The notes below the pieces were generated by a model, which worked only from the letters and a program-made list of their open reading frames with translations, did not search any database and was not told where the DNA came from. Shown here in pieces: positions 54,788 to 63,052 of a stretch of DNA of 64,000 nucleotides (positions are counted from its first letter, which is position 1; every line of letters starts with the position of its first letter). Made by a program: the position numbers and the translations under genes. The stretch spans positions 806,001-870,000 of the forward strand of contig JBBCGR010000004.1 in NCBI GenBank assembly GCA_037201625.1. Reading direction: 5' to 3'. The stretch comes from JAMXLO01 sp037201625 (GTDB taxonomy: Bacteria; Pseudomonadota; Alphaproteobacteria; Acetobacterales; Acetobacteraceae).

Positions 54788-55157
54788 CGTCGCGCTCTGG
54801 GCTGTCGATGATGCGGCGGATCAGGGCCAGCCCCTTGTCCACGTTCAGCGCGGTGCGCACGCCGGTCAGGCCGAGCCCCAGTTCGACCAGCGTGATCGCA
54901 ACGGCGGGACGCATGCCGACGACGACCGTGACCGCGTCCAGCACGCGCGACATCGCCGCGATGTTGTTCAGCATGCGGCCGATGAAGGAATCGACGATTT
55001 CCAGCGCCGAGATGTCGATCATCACGCCACGCGCGCGGTCGGCGACGATCCGCTCGGTCAGGTCGTCCTGCAGCGCCAGCGCCAGACGGTCGTGCATGTC
55101 GACCTGGATCGAAACCAGCAGGCAGTCACCGATCTTCATGATGGGGATATCGCCCAT
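54768..55157 (-). CDS. rsbS: RsbS-like STAS protein
   Basis: Single STAS domain protein of 129 residues, the scaffold subunit of stressosomes. The phosphorylatable serine corresponds to S57 in IVDSFIGRML, and DVDMHD-like N-terminal strands (LLVSIQVDMHDRLALAL) are typical. An ATG at 55157 directly follows the RsbR stop (TAG-TTG-ATG). RsbT should phosphorylate S57 to release itself from the complex. Confidence 0.92.
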   Translation of the reverse strand: MGDIPIMKIGDCLLVSIQVDMHDRLALALQDDLTERIVADRARGVMIDISALEIVDSFIGRMLNNIAAMSRVLDAVTVVVGMRPAVAITLVELGLGLTGVRTALNVDKGLALIRRIIDSPERDDADRHR

Positions 55158-55160
55158 CAA

Positions 55161-56039
55161 CTAGGCCGCCGGCGTGGGTGAGGCGGCGGCGGCGCGGTCG
55201 ACGATCACCCGGCCGGAGCGCCGCAGCGCGAGCCCCAGCGCATCCGCCATGGTGGCCTTGGAGATGACGTTCAGTTCCAGGCCGAGATGCACGATGGTCT
55301 GTGCGATCTGCGGCCTGATGCCGCTCAGGATGCAGTCGGCGCCCATCAGGCGCGCAGCCGAGATCGTCTTGATCAGGTGCTGCGCCACCAAAGTGTCGAC
55401 CGTCGGCACACCGGTGATGTCGATGATGGCGGTTTCCGCGCCGGATGTGACGATGCGCTCCAGCAGGCTCTCCATCACGATCTGCGTGCGCGCGCTGTCG
55501 AGCGTGCCGATCAGCGGCAGCGCCAGGATCCCGTCCCAAAGCTCCACCACCGGGGTGGAAAGTTCCAGCAGTTCCTGCTGCTGGCGGGTGATCACCTCTT
55601 CACGGGTCTTGGCATAGAATTCGATGGTGTACAGGCCGAGCCGATCGACCAGGCTGCTGAGCACCCAGGTGACGCTTGCCAGTTCATCGGCGTTGCCGGC
55701 CAGTTCGCGGCGCAGCAGGGCGAACAGCGGCTCCTTCAACGAGAAGACGAAGACGGCGGTCTCGGTCGGGCTGAACCCCTGGATCGCCCGATCGCGCGAG
55801 AGATCCTCGAGCAGTTCCCGCATCGTCGTCCATTCCGGGCCGGTGATGTCATCGACCTGCGCGATCTGCAGGCCGCGGCGGAATTCGTCGAGGAACCGCC
55901 TGGCGAGGGCCGTGGTCTCGGCCTCCCGCCTGCCCTCCAGACCGCCCGCGTCGCGCCGCTGGCAGGCCAGCCACGCATCCAGCAGGTCAGGGTAGTGTCT
56001 GTTGAGCAGAGTAAGAATGATGTTCCGCTGTTCACTCAT
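55161..56039 (-). CDS. rsbR: RsbR-like stressosome sensor
   Basis: Protein of 292 residues. Residues 1 to about 150 are a helical sensor region of the RsbR N-terminal class (ILTLLNRHYPDLLDAWL, FVFSLKEPLFALLRREL), and residues about 155-275 are a STAS domain. The two threonines phosphorylated by RsbT in Bacillus have counterparts: T216 in PTVDTLVAQHL and T248 in IRPQIAQTIVHLG. The start ATG at 56039 is chosen because the homology starts there; the open frame continues 65 codons upstream into the divergent promoter region. The signal sensed is unknown. First gene of the six-gene operon. Confidence 0.9.
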   Translation of the reverse strand: MSEQRNIILTLLNRHYPDLLDAWLACQRRDAGGLEGRREAETTALARRFLDEFRRGLQIAQVDDITGPEWTTMRELLEDLSRDRAIQGFSPTETAVFVFSLKEPLFALLRRELAGNADELASVTWVLSSLVDRLGLYTIEFYAKTREEVITRQQQELLELSTPVVELWDGILALPLIGTLDSARTQIVMESLLERIVTSGAETAIIDITGVPTVDTLVAQHLIKTISAARLMGADCILSGIRPQIAQTIVHLGLELNVISKATMADALGLALRRSGRVIVDRAAAASPTPAA

Positions 56040-56219
56040 TCGGTTTCTCTGGTGTGTTGGCCATCGAAATGGAGCGGCGCAACGTGCTGCCGTGCGTGGC
56101 GAAAGTAAATGGCACAGCGACCTCTTGCGTGCGCCGGTGTGGCCCCATAAGGATAGCCACTCGAAAGAGTGAAGATTCCGCACATACAAATGAACCAGGT
56201 TGAACGCGAGGACGGACCG
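56040..56219. promoter_or_regulatory. Divergent promoter region of the stressosome operon and the response regulator
   Basis: 180 bases between the rsbR and response-regulator starts. It is the only non-coding gap of the signalling cluster, so both promoters must be here. No clear sigma-70 or sigma-32 consensus can be assigned by eye. GAGGA at 56208-56212 is the ribosome-binding site of the response regulator. Confidence 0.5.
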
Positions 56220-56579
56220 GTGGCGAAGGGCCACATTCTCGTTGTCGACGATGACGCCACCTTCGGCGAGGTGCTCTGCCGCGTGCTGCGGAGCGACGGC
56301 TACCAGGCCCGACTCGCCGGCGAATTCCGCTCCGCCCTGGAGATTCTGGAATCGGACCAGCCAGTGGATCTGCTGCTGGTCGACATCGTCATGCCGGACA
56401 GTGTCAACGGTGTGGCGCTGTCGCGCATGGCACGGCTGCGGCGCCGGAATCTGAAGGTGGTCTATATCACCGGCTACAGTATCCCCGGCGCCGAACGTGA
56501 GGCGCTGGGTCCGATCCTGCGCAAGCCGGTCGACAATCAGGTACTGCTCGACGAGATCGCGCGGACGCTGGCATCCTAA
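56220..56579 (+). CDS. Single-domain response regulator
   Basis: Receiver-only protein of 119 residues. Acidic pocket VVDDD near residue 10, acceptor D55 in LLLVDIVMPD, the signalling Thr in YITGYS and Lys in LRKPVDN are present. GTG at 56220 has GAGGA seven bases upstream; ATG at 56190 and 56169 are in frame but lack a site. No DNA-binding output domain, so it probably relays phosphate or binds a target protein. It is divergent from the stressosome operon, whose two hybrid kinases are its natural partners. Its stop codon lies in a dispersed repeat. Confidence 0.88.
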   Translation: MAKGHILVVDDDATFGEVLCRVLRSDGYQARLAGEFRSALEILESDQPVDLLLVDIVMPDSVNGVALSRMARLRRRNLKVVYITGYSIPGAEREALGPILRKPVDNQVLLDEIARTLAS

Positions 56580-56679
56580 AGAGAGTCCGCTCGCGTAGGC
56601 TCACGGAATCCGCTGTGACGCGTTGTCTGAGAGCGTGGTGCACGGTTCGGGTGATTCGACCTGCACTGATCACACTCTG
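56574..56679. repeat. Composite palindromic repeat of about 106 bp, copy C
   Basis: Aligns with 47214-47319 over its whole length in the same orientation. The response-regulator stop TAA (56577-56579) lies at its left end. It is followed by about 165 bases without a gene, up to the end of hyuB. Confidence 0.72.
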
Positions 56680-56844
56680 GATCGCGCGGCAGTCGCAACG
56701 ATCGAAAGAGCGCGAGTTGTCTGATCGCGAGAGGGCGCCACTGCCGCCATCAGCGCGCGGGCCGCACCCGGGACAGCGGCGCGAACTTCCGGGCTCCCAC
56801 GTTCGCAGGAACGACGCCGCAGCCAGCGGGCCGTGCCGATACCG

Positions 56845-58596
56845 TCAGTCCGCGGCCGACTGCCGCTGATTGCTCCTGCGCGCATCCCGCAGCGACTCGG
56901 TCGCCGCCACGTCGATGACGGGCGGGTCGCCCTGCGCCACCACGCCATAGTCGCGGGCGGCACCTTCGATCGTCACCAGCCCGTCGCGCAGATCCTTTGC
57001 CACCAGCGCCAGGTCGCGCGCCAGCGGATCGCCCCAGCCGCCGGCACCGGGCAGTTCGTGGCGGAACACCTGGCCCTTGCGCAGCGTCATCGTCAGCTTG
57101 GCGTGCAGCGTCTCCTCGCTGGGCAGGCCGGGGTCCAGCAGGTTGCGGCCCGCGGCGCCCGGACCGCCACCCTGCAATCCGTACGGCCGGTGGGTCTGGC
57201 GGTCGGCGCGCACCTGGAGGATGCCTTCATCGGCCAGCATCCGCCATGTCTTGCGCTGCGACATGCCACCGCGGTACAGCCCCGCCCCGCCGGTATCGGG
57301 GACGAACTCGTAGTCCAGCACCTCGAGCGGATTCTCCGCCTCGATCACTTCGACCGAGAAGCTCGCCATGTTGGCGAACATCGAGGTGTTGCCGTCGAGC
57401 CCGTCCGCCCAGGGCCGCCCGCCCCAGCAGCCTGACAGGAAGTCCACGTAGATGAACGGCCGCAATTCCTTGTCGTAGCCGCCGATCGTGATCCCCGTGT
57501 TGCCGCCGTCGGAGGCGGCGTACACCCGGTCGGGATAAAGCTGCGCCAGCGCGCCGAAACAGCAATCCACGCCGCGGAACCCGGTGAGCCCGCGCGCGGC
57601 GCAGGCCGCCGGCAGCTTGCCGTTGGTGATCGTGCCGGGCGGTGCGATCACCTTGATCGGGCGGAACACGCCGTCGTTGTTCGGCATGTTGATCGACAGC
57701 ACGGACTTCACCGCGGTGAAGCTCATCGCCGCCGTGTAGCTCCAGGTGTTGTTGATCGCGCCCTTCACCTGCGGCGAACTGCCCGTCCAGTCCACCTCCA
57801 TCGTGTCGCCGCGCTTGCGCACCGTGCAGACCAGGGGGATCGGCTTGCCGATATCGATCTGGTCGTCGTCGATCCAGTCGGTGAAGGTCGCCTCGCCGTC
57901 CGGCAACTCGCTGAGGCAGTGGCGCGCCAGCCGCTCGGAATAGTCCATCGTGGCATGCATCAGCGCCACCACCTCATGCGCCCCATAGCGGGCCACGAGG
58001 TCGGTCATGCCGCGGGCGGCAATCTCACAGGCGGCAAGCTGGCTGCGGATGTCGCCCAGCACCCGGCCCGGCAGGCGCACGTTGCGATCGATCATGCGCA
58101 GCAGCGTGGTGTTGGGCTGGCCGCGCTCGTACAGCTTCAGTGGCGGGATGCGCAGCCCCTCGGCGTAAATCTCGGTGCTGTCGGAGGCGTTCGATCCTGG
58201 GACCCGGCCGCCCACGTCGGTGTGGTGGCAGATCGTCGCGGCGTAGGCGATGATGCGGCCATCGGCGAACAGCGGCCGGAAGATGAAGATGTCCGGCAGG
58301 TGCATGCCGCCGTCATACGGGTCGTTGTTGATCAGGATGTCGCCCTCGGCGATGTCGTCGCCGAAATGGCGCAGCACCGCCTGCAACGCCACCGGGATCG
58401 AGCACAGATGCCCCGGCAGCGACAGGCCCTGCGCGGCCAGCCGGCCCTCGGCGTCACACAGCGCGGCGCTGTAGTCCATGATGTTCTTCAGGACGCCGGA
58501 ATAGGCGGTGCGATAGATCGTCAGCACCATCTCGTCGCCGAGGGCGGCGATGGCGTTGCGGAACAGTTCCTCGGTGATGGGATCGGAGATGGGCAT
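56845..58596 (-). CDS. hyuB: Hydantoinase B / N-methylhydantoinase subunit
   Basis: Hydantoinase B/oxoprolinase-family subunit of 583 residues. Seen: NIMDYSAALCDAEGRLAAQG, INNDPYDGGMHLPDIFIF, DVGGRVPGSNASDSTEIYAEGLRIPP, and the C-terminal GAGGWGDPLARD. Together with HyuA it would hydrolyse hydantoins or a related cyclic amide with ATP. The partner gene hyuA lies beyond the stressosome operon, which is unusual because the two are generally adjacent. Start ATG at 58596 gives the normal N-terminus MPISDPITEELFRNA. The gene itself is intact. Confidence 0.92.
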   Translation of the reverse strand: MPISDPITEELFRNAIAALGDEMVLTIYRTAYSGVLKNIMDYSAALCDAEGRLAAQGLSLPGHLCSIPVALQAVLRHFGDDIAEGDILINNDPYDGGMHLPDIFIFRPLFADGRIIAYAATICHHTDVGGRVPGSNASDSTEIYAEGLRIPPLKLYERGQPNTTLLRMIDRNVRLPGRVLGDIRSQLAACEIAARGMTDLVARYGAHEVVALMHATMDYSERLARHCLSELPDGEATFTDWIDDDQIDIGKPIPLVCTVRKRGDTMEVDWTGSSPQVKGAINNTWSYTAAMSFTAVKSVLSINMPNNDGVFRPIKVIAPPGTITNGKLPAACAARGLTGFRGVDCCFGALAQLYPDRVYAASDGGNTGITIGGYDKELRPFIYVDFLSGCWGGRPWADGLDGNTSMFANMASFSVEVIEAENPLEVLDYEFVPDTGGAGLYRGGMSQRKTWRMLADEGILQVRADRQTHRPYGLQGGGPGAAGRNLLDPGLPSEETLHAKLTMTLRKGQVFRHELPGAGGWGDPLARDLALVAKDLRDGLVTIEGAARDYGVVAQGDPPVIDVAATESLRDARRSNQRQSAAD

Positions 58597-58937
58597 GCCG
58601 GCATCGGAACACTCCGGGCGGCTCCTGACAACCGCCCGCGCGATTCGCGGTGATGACGCAATGTTCACGGTGAATATCGCCTGCGTCCCCGCAGGTGGAA
58701 TGGGCGTGAAATAAATCGCCGACGGGGCGCCAGCACAGGCTGGCTATCGGCGCGCCGGGCGGGCCGTCGCTCGCGCGACACAGCGTCTCGGGATTCCCCG
58801 TATGTTGAAGACTTCGTGAAAGGTTCCCGCACTTATTCTTTTGGATTGACAACAGAGTCATGGAATATTGCGGTGGTGGCTTACGTTCATTGGTCGGGGA
58901 GCTGGTTGGGGGGACTACGCCGGGAGTGGCTGTACCG
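58597..58937. other. Spacer between divergent hyuB and sigma-factor genes
   Basis: About 340 bases. TTGACA at 58846-58851 resembles a -35 box for the sigma-factor gene, but no good -10 lies 16-18 bases further on. Nothing else is recognisable. Confidence 0.4.
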
Positions 58938-59927
58938 ATGACGGCTCATGTGGAATCCCTTGCCATCCGTTCGCTGTTGCGCCGCCCCATCCTGACGGCC
59001 GACAGGGAGCGCCATCTGCTCCGGACCCACCGGACCGCGGCGGATGTGACCCTGCGGCGCCAGGCCTTCTCCGAATTGTGGGAGAGCCACAGCAGGCTGG
59101 TCGTCGCTGTGGCGAGCCAGTACCGCCGGCCCGGCCTCGCCATGACCGAACTCGTGGGTGCCGGCCATCTCGGCATGCATGCCGCCATCGAAGGCTACCG
59201 CCCCGAAACCGCCAGCGGCCGGCTGTCCAGCTATGCCGTCGGCTGGATCCGCCTCTACATCCAGGACTACATCAGGCGTCACGCCGTCCCGGGCCGTGTC
59301 GTCGCCGCCTCCGCACGGCGGCAGTTGCAGCGCGCGGCGGCCCGGCTGTTCGCCGATGCGCGCCGGTCCTGCCGGCGGGAAGGCGTGCAGCCGCACGACG
59401 ATCAGCTTTGCGCACGGGTTGCCGCGCGGGCCGGCGTGCCGCGTGAGGAAGTGGCGCAATGGCTGCGCCTGGCCCGCGAGGAGCGAGAGGCCGCCGCCCG
59501 CCTCGATGCCTCCGCCGGCCTCGACGTGCCCGCCCATCTCGATGCGTCCATCGGCCTGGGCGCGGCCGGGACGAGCGCGTCCGGGCCCGACCTGGACGGA
59601 CCGGGCGCCGCAATCCTGCGGCTCGATGAGGCGAAGCTGCGCCGCCAGGTGCTGGCGCTCGCCGAGGAAGTGCTGGGCGAGCGCGAGCGGGTGGTGTTCC
59701 TGGCCCGCTGCGTCAGCCTCGAGGAGGTGGTGCCGGATGCCCCGCGGCTGGCCGCGCGCCTGGGACTGACACTCGAGCGCGTGCAGCAGCTTGAGGCGAG
59801 CGCCCGCCGCAAGATGGAGGTGGCGCTGACGCTCGGTCCGCGGGCCGATCCCACCCCGCCGCCCGAGCCGCCGCGGCTGCGGTCGCACCGCCGGACCGCC
59901 AGCCGCGTGGCCGAGGCGCCGGCCTGA
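58938..59927 (+). CDS. Divergent RpoH-like sigma factor
   Basis: Protein of about 329 residues of the sigma-70 family, closest in layout to RpoH (sigma-32). Region 1.2/2 is recognisable: RRPILTADRERHLLRTHRTAAD, ELWESHSRLVVAVASQYRRPGLAMTELVGAGHLGMHAAIEGYRPETASGRLSSYAVGWIRLYIQDYIRRH. Region 4 is weaker: LGERERVVFLARC and LAARLGLTLERVQQLEASARRKM. Between them lies a long Ala-rich insert (about residues 180-245) not seen in RpoH. ATG at 58938 gives the usual 12 residues before the RRPIL motif; the frame is open back to 58860. Its promoter specificity is unknown, and its closeness to the stressosome cluster may be coincidence. Confidence 0.72.
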   Translation: MTAHVESLAIRSLLRRPILTADRERHLLRTHRTAADVTLRRQAFSELWESHSRLVVAVASQYRRPGLAMTELVGAGHLGMHAAIEGYRPETASGRLSSYAVGWIRLYIQDYIRRHAVPGRVVAASARRQLQRAAARLFADARRSCRREGVQPHDDQLCARVAARAGVPREEVAQWLRLAREEREAAARLDASAGLDVPAHLDASIGLGAAGTSASGPDLDGPGAAILRLDEAKLRRQVLALAEEVLGERERVVFLARCVSLEEVVPDAPRLAARLGLTLERVQQLEASARRKMEVALTLGPRADPTPPPEPPRLRSHRRTASRVAEAPA

Positions 59928-60007
59928 TCCGGGGCTGGTCGGGGCGGCAGCATGGACAGCGCGGTGGCGGCGCAGTAGCTGAGGATTGGAACAATCGGGG
60001 ATCGCCC

Positions 60008-61231
60008 ATGCCAGGCGCATCGCTTGATCCGGCACCGCTGCTGCGCGCCGGCTGCGTCGAATTTCCCGTCCTTCACGTGCGCGGCGGTACCTCGACCGGG
60101 CTGGTGATCTCGGAGCGCTGGGCGCCGCCCGGCCAGGAGCTTCGCGAGGAACTCCTGCGCCACCTCATGGGCCTGCCGCTGGACGGCACGCGGCCGGGCA
60201 ACAAGCAGACTACGGGCCTCGGGCGCATCGTGCCGACCGGCAACAAGGTGTTCTTCGCCCGGCTCGAGGCGGACGGCAACCGGCCCCGTATCGTCAGCAC
60301 CTTCGCCCAGCTTGCCGCCGACAAGGCCGCGGTGGACTGGAGCGTCAACTGCGGCAACATGACCGCGGCGCTGCCGCTCTGGGCGCTGGACACCGGGCAG
60401 GTCCCGCCGGTCGAGCCCAGCGATGCGTTCGAGATCGACATCTTCAACACCAACACCGGCGTGACGGCAGGCTCGCGCATGAAGTGCGCCGCCGATGGCT
60501 GCTTCGTGGCGGCTGAGATCCCCGGCGTCGACGGTGCGTTCCCCGGCGTCGACCTGTTCCTGGCCGATCCGGTGGGGGCCAAGACCGGCCGCCTGCTGCC
60601 GACCGGCCACGCGATCGAGGACATCGGCGGCTTCGCGGTGTCCTGCGTCGACGTCGCCGTGCCGATGGTGATCGCGCGCGCCGCCGATTTCGGCCGGACC
60701 GCCCATGAGCGCATCGAGGACCTCGAGGCGGATCGCGGCCTGATGGAGACGCTGCGGTCGATCTGGGTGGAGGCCGGCCTGCGCATGGCGCTGACGGCGC
60801 GTGGCGGGCGGCTGATGACCGCCGACGAACTGGCGCAGAGCGAGACCATCCCCAAGGTGTGCATCGTGGGGCCGCCGCAGGGCGCTGGAAACATCGCCGT
60901 CCGCTACTTCACGCCGCAGCAGGGCCACCGGTCGATGGCGGTGTCCGGCGGCTGCTGCCTGGCCGCCGCGGCACTCATCCCCGGCTCCGTGGCGCATTCC
61001 GTCGCCCGCGGCCTGCCGGCGATTGGCGCTGCGTATGCCGAGGTGGATGTCGGGATCGAGAACCCGGCCGGCGTGCTGGAGGCAACGATCGAGGCACGGC
61101 TCGCGGCCGATGGCCTGGAGGTTCGCAAGGCGGCGTACCGGCGCAGCACGCAGATCCTGCTGCGCGGCCATGTCCCGCTGTACCGCGCATCGGCCATGCT
61201 GCAGCGCGCCGTGCTGGATCAGGGCCGGTAG
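60008..61231 (+). CDS. PrpF-family isomerase/tautomerase
   Basis: Protein of 407 residues of the PrpF/DapF-like epimerase fold. Motifs HVRGGTSTG near the N-terminus and NCGNMTAALP match PrpF-type 2-methylaconitate cis-trans isomerases and 4-oxalomesaconate tautomerases. Both act by proton transfer between two cysteines or a Lys/Ser pair. Which of the two reactions it performs cannot be told, since neither prp genes nor protocatechuate-pathway genes are nearby. Ends 13 bases inside the 3' end of the convergent rlmE gene. Confidence 0.85.
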   Translation: MPGASLDPAPLLRAGCVEFPVLHVRGGTSTGLVISERWAPPGQELREELLRHLMGLPLDGTRPGNKQTTGLGRIVPTGNKVFFARLEADGNRPRIVSTFAQLAADKAAVDWSVNCGNMTAALPLWALDTGQVPPVEPSDAFEIDIFNTNTGVTAGSRMKCAADGCFVAAEIPGVDGAFPGVDLFLADPVGAKTGRLLPTGHAIEDIGGFAVSCVDVAVPMVIARAADFGRTAHERIEDLEADRGLMETLRSIWVEAGLRMALTARGGRLMTADELAQSETIPKVCIVGPPQGAGNIAVRYFTPQQGHRSMAVSGGCCLAAAALIPGSVAHSVARGLPAIGAAYAEVDVGIENPAGVLEATIEARLAADGLEVRKAAYRRSTQILLRGHVPLYRASAMLQRAVLDQGR

Positions 61232-61890
61232 CCGCTCGCCACCACGTAGAGTTCGCTGGATTCCTTGCGGCTGGCCGGCGGCTTGGCGTGCCGGACGCTC
61301 GCGAAATGCCGCTTGAGCCGCGCCAGCATGTCGCGTTCGGCGCCGCCCTGGAACACCTTGGTCACGAAGCCGCCGCCATCGACCAGCACCTCGAGCGCGA
61401 AGTCGAGCGCGGCATCGGCCAGCGCCACGATGCGCAGGTGGTCGGTGGCGGTGTGGCCGGTGGTGTTGGGCGCCATGTCGGACAGGACCAGGTCGGCCTT
61501 GCCGCCCAGTTCGGCGACCAGCCGCTGCTGCATCGTCTCGTCGGTGAAGTCGCCCAGCAGCAGCGTTGCACCCGGCACCGGGTCGACCGGCAGCAGGTCG
61601 ATGCCGACCACGCCGGCGGCGGCGCGCTGCACCGCGACCTGGCTCCAGCCGCCCGGCGCGGCGCCGAGATCGACGACACGCGCCCCGCGGCGGATCAGCC
61701 GGAACCGGTCGTCCAGTTCCAGCAGCTTGAACGCGGCGCGCGACCGCCAGCCCTGCTGCTTCGCCGCCGCCACGTACGGGTCGTTCAACTGGCGCGCGAG
61801 CCAGCGCTGCGAAGCCGGACTGCGGCTCTTGGCGGTCTTGACCGCGACGGAGAGGCCGCGCGGGGCGACGGGCGTCCGCCGGTCGGTCAT
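61219..61890 (-). CDS. rlmE: 23S rRNA 2'-O-methyltransferase RlmE (FtsJ)
   Basis: SAM-dependent enzyme of 223 residues that methylates U2552 of 23S rRNA. The K-D-K-E tetrad can be read: K in SRAAFKLLE, D in LSDMAP, K in VTKVFQG and E in SSELYVV. VVDLGAAPGGWSQVA is the SAM-binding motif. Start ATG at 61890 overlaps the stop of the ppx/gppA-like gene (ATGA), the common pairing in alphaproteobacteria. The convergent PrpF gene overlaps its 3' end by 13 bases. Confidence 0.95.
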   Translation of the reverse strand: MTDRRTPVAPRGLSVAVKTAKSRSPASQRWLARQLNDPYVAAAKQQGWRSRAAFKLLELDDRFRLIRRGARVVDLGAAPGGWSQVAVQRAAAGVVGIDLLPVDPVPGATLLLGDFTDETMQQRLVAELGGKADLVLSDMAPNTTGHTATDHLRIVALADAALDFALEVLVDGGGFVTKVFQGGAERDMLARLKRHFASVRHAKPPASRKESSELYVVASGYRP

Positions 61891-62927
61891 GCGCGGCCGC
61901 GCCGGCGATCCGCGCGGATCATCCGCAGCAGCATCCCCTCGCGCAGGCCGCGATCGGCCACGATCACCCGGGGCGCCGGCCACAGCCGCACCAGGGCAGC
62001 GAACACCGCGCAGCCCGGCAGCACGAAATCGACCCGGTCGGGACCGACGCAGGGATGTGCCTCCAGCCCCGCCCGCCCCAGCGCACGGAGATTGTCCAGC
62101 GCCTCGGCCGCCGCATCGGCGGTCAGCACCGTGCCGTCCACCAGCGGACGGCGATAGCGCGACAATCCCAGCGCGACGCCGGCCAGCGTGGTGACGGTGC
62201 CGCTGGTGCCCAGCAACTGCACGCCGCCCTCGCGGATCTCCCGGCTGATGCAGTGCACCGCCTCGAACCCGGTGAGGCGCGCGGCGACGTCGTCGACCAT
62301 GGCCTCGAACCCCTCGGGGTCGAACCCGGCCTGGCCGAAGCGCTCGGCCAGCGTCACCACGCCGACCGGCAGGGAATCATAGCCGATCAGCTCCGGCCGT
62401 CCGCCGGCATCGATCCGCACCCAGGCAAGCTCGGTCGAGCCGCCGCCGATGTCGAACAGCAGCGCCCGACGGCCCCAGCCCTCCAGCAGTGGCGCACAGC
62501 TCTCCAGCGCCAGCTCGGCTTCCTCGCGGGCCGAGATGACGCCGATGTCCAGCCCGGTCTCCTGCTTCACCTGGGCCAGGAAGGCGCGGCCGTTCACCGC
62601 CCGCCGGCAGGCTTCGGTGGCGATCGCGCGGACCTTGCGCAGCGGCCGACGTTCCAGCCGCGCGGCACAGGCCTGCAGCGCCGAGAGCGCGCGGTCCATG
62701 GCCGCCGGGCTGAGCTGGCCGGTGCGGTGCAGGCCCTCGCCGAGGCGGACGATGCGGCTGAAGCTGTCGATGACGCGGAAGCCGTTGCCGGCGGGGGAGG
62801 CGACCAGCATCCGGCAGTTGTTGGTGCCCAGATCGAGTGCCGCGAAAGCGGGCGCGACGAACCGGCGCGGTTCACTCGCCTGGCGTGAGGCGAGGTCGAC
62901 CGGGGATTGCTCCTGCCGCGGAATCAT
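61887..62927 (-). CDS. Ppx/GppA exopolyphosphatase family protein
   Basis: Protein of about 346 residues with the actin-like ATPase fold. AALDLGTNNCRMLVA (phosphate 1), ISAREEAELA, LLFDIGGGSTELAWV (phosphate 2) and LLGTSGTVTTLAGV are the family motifs. It hydrolyses polyphosphate or pppGpp. It lacks the C-terminal HD domain of larger Ppx proteins, as usual in alphaproteobacteria. The start is taken as ATG at 62927; ATG at 62954 and 63014 are in frame. Coupled to rlmE by a 4-base overlap. Confidence 0.88.
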   Translation of the reverse strand: MIPRQEQSPVDLASRQASEPRRFVAPAFAALDLGTNNCRMLVASPAGNGFRVIDSFSRIVRLGEGLHRTGQLSPAAMDRALSALQACAARLERRPLRKVRAIATEACRRAVNGRAFLAQVKQETGLDIGVISAREEAELALESCAPLLEGWGRRALLFDIGGGSTELAWVRIDAGGRPELIGYDSLPVGVVTLAERFGQAGFDPEGFEAMVDDVAARLTGFEAVHCISREIREGGVQLLGTSGTVTTLAGVALGLSRYRRPLVDGTVLTADAAAEALDNLRALGRAGLEAHPCVGPDRVDFVLPGCAVFAALVRLWPAPRVIVADRGLREGMLLRMIRADRRRGRA

Positions 62928-63052
62928 CCACGTATTGTCATCCGCGGCCACCATCTCAGGCAAGCATTGTCGAATGGCTTGCCATCTTTTCACTTTATCG
63001 TCAGCCAGGACCACCAGTCACGATCGGCGGTCACAAGGGTCAGTGACGGGCG

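Noticed and set aside
56574..56679. Composite repeats as the ends of a transposon carrying the stressosome operon (copies B and C)
   Set aside because: A third copy lies at 24520, the two flanking copies are in the same orientation, no transposase is encoded, and hyuA and hyuB lie on unequal sides of the copies. The relation to the split hyuBA is noted only as a coincidence worth testing.
58846..58874. Sigma-70 promoter for the sigma-factor gene (TTGACA at 58846)
   Set aside because: The hexamer at the expected -10 position is TGCGGT, not a credible -10, so it is not reported as a promoter.
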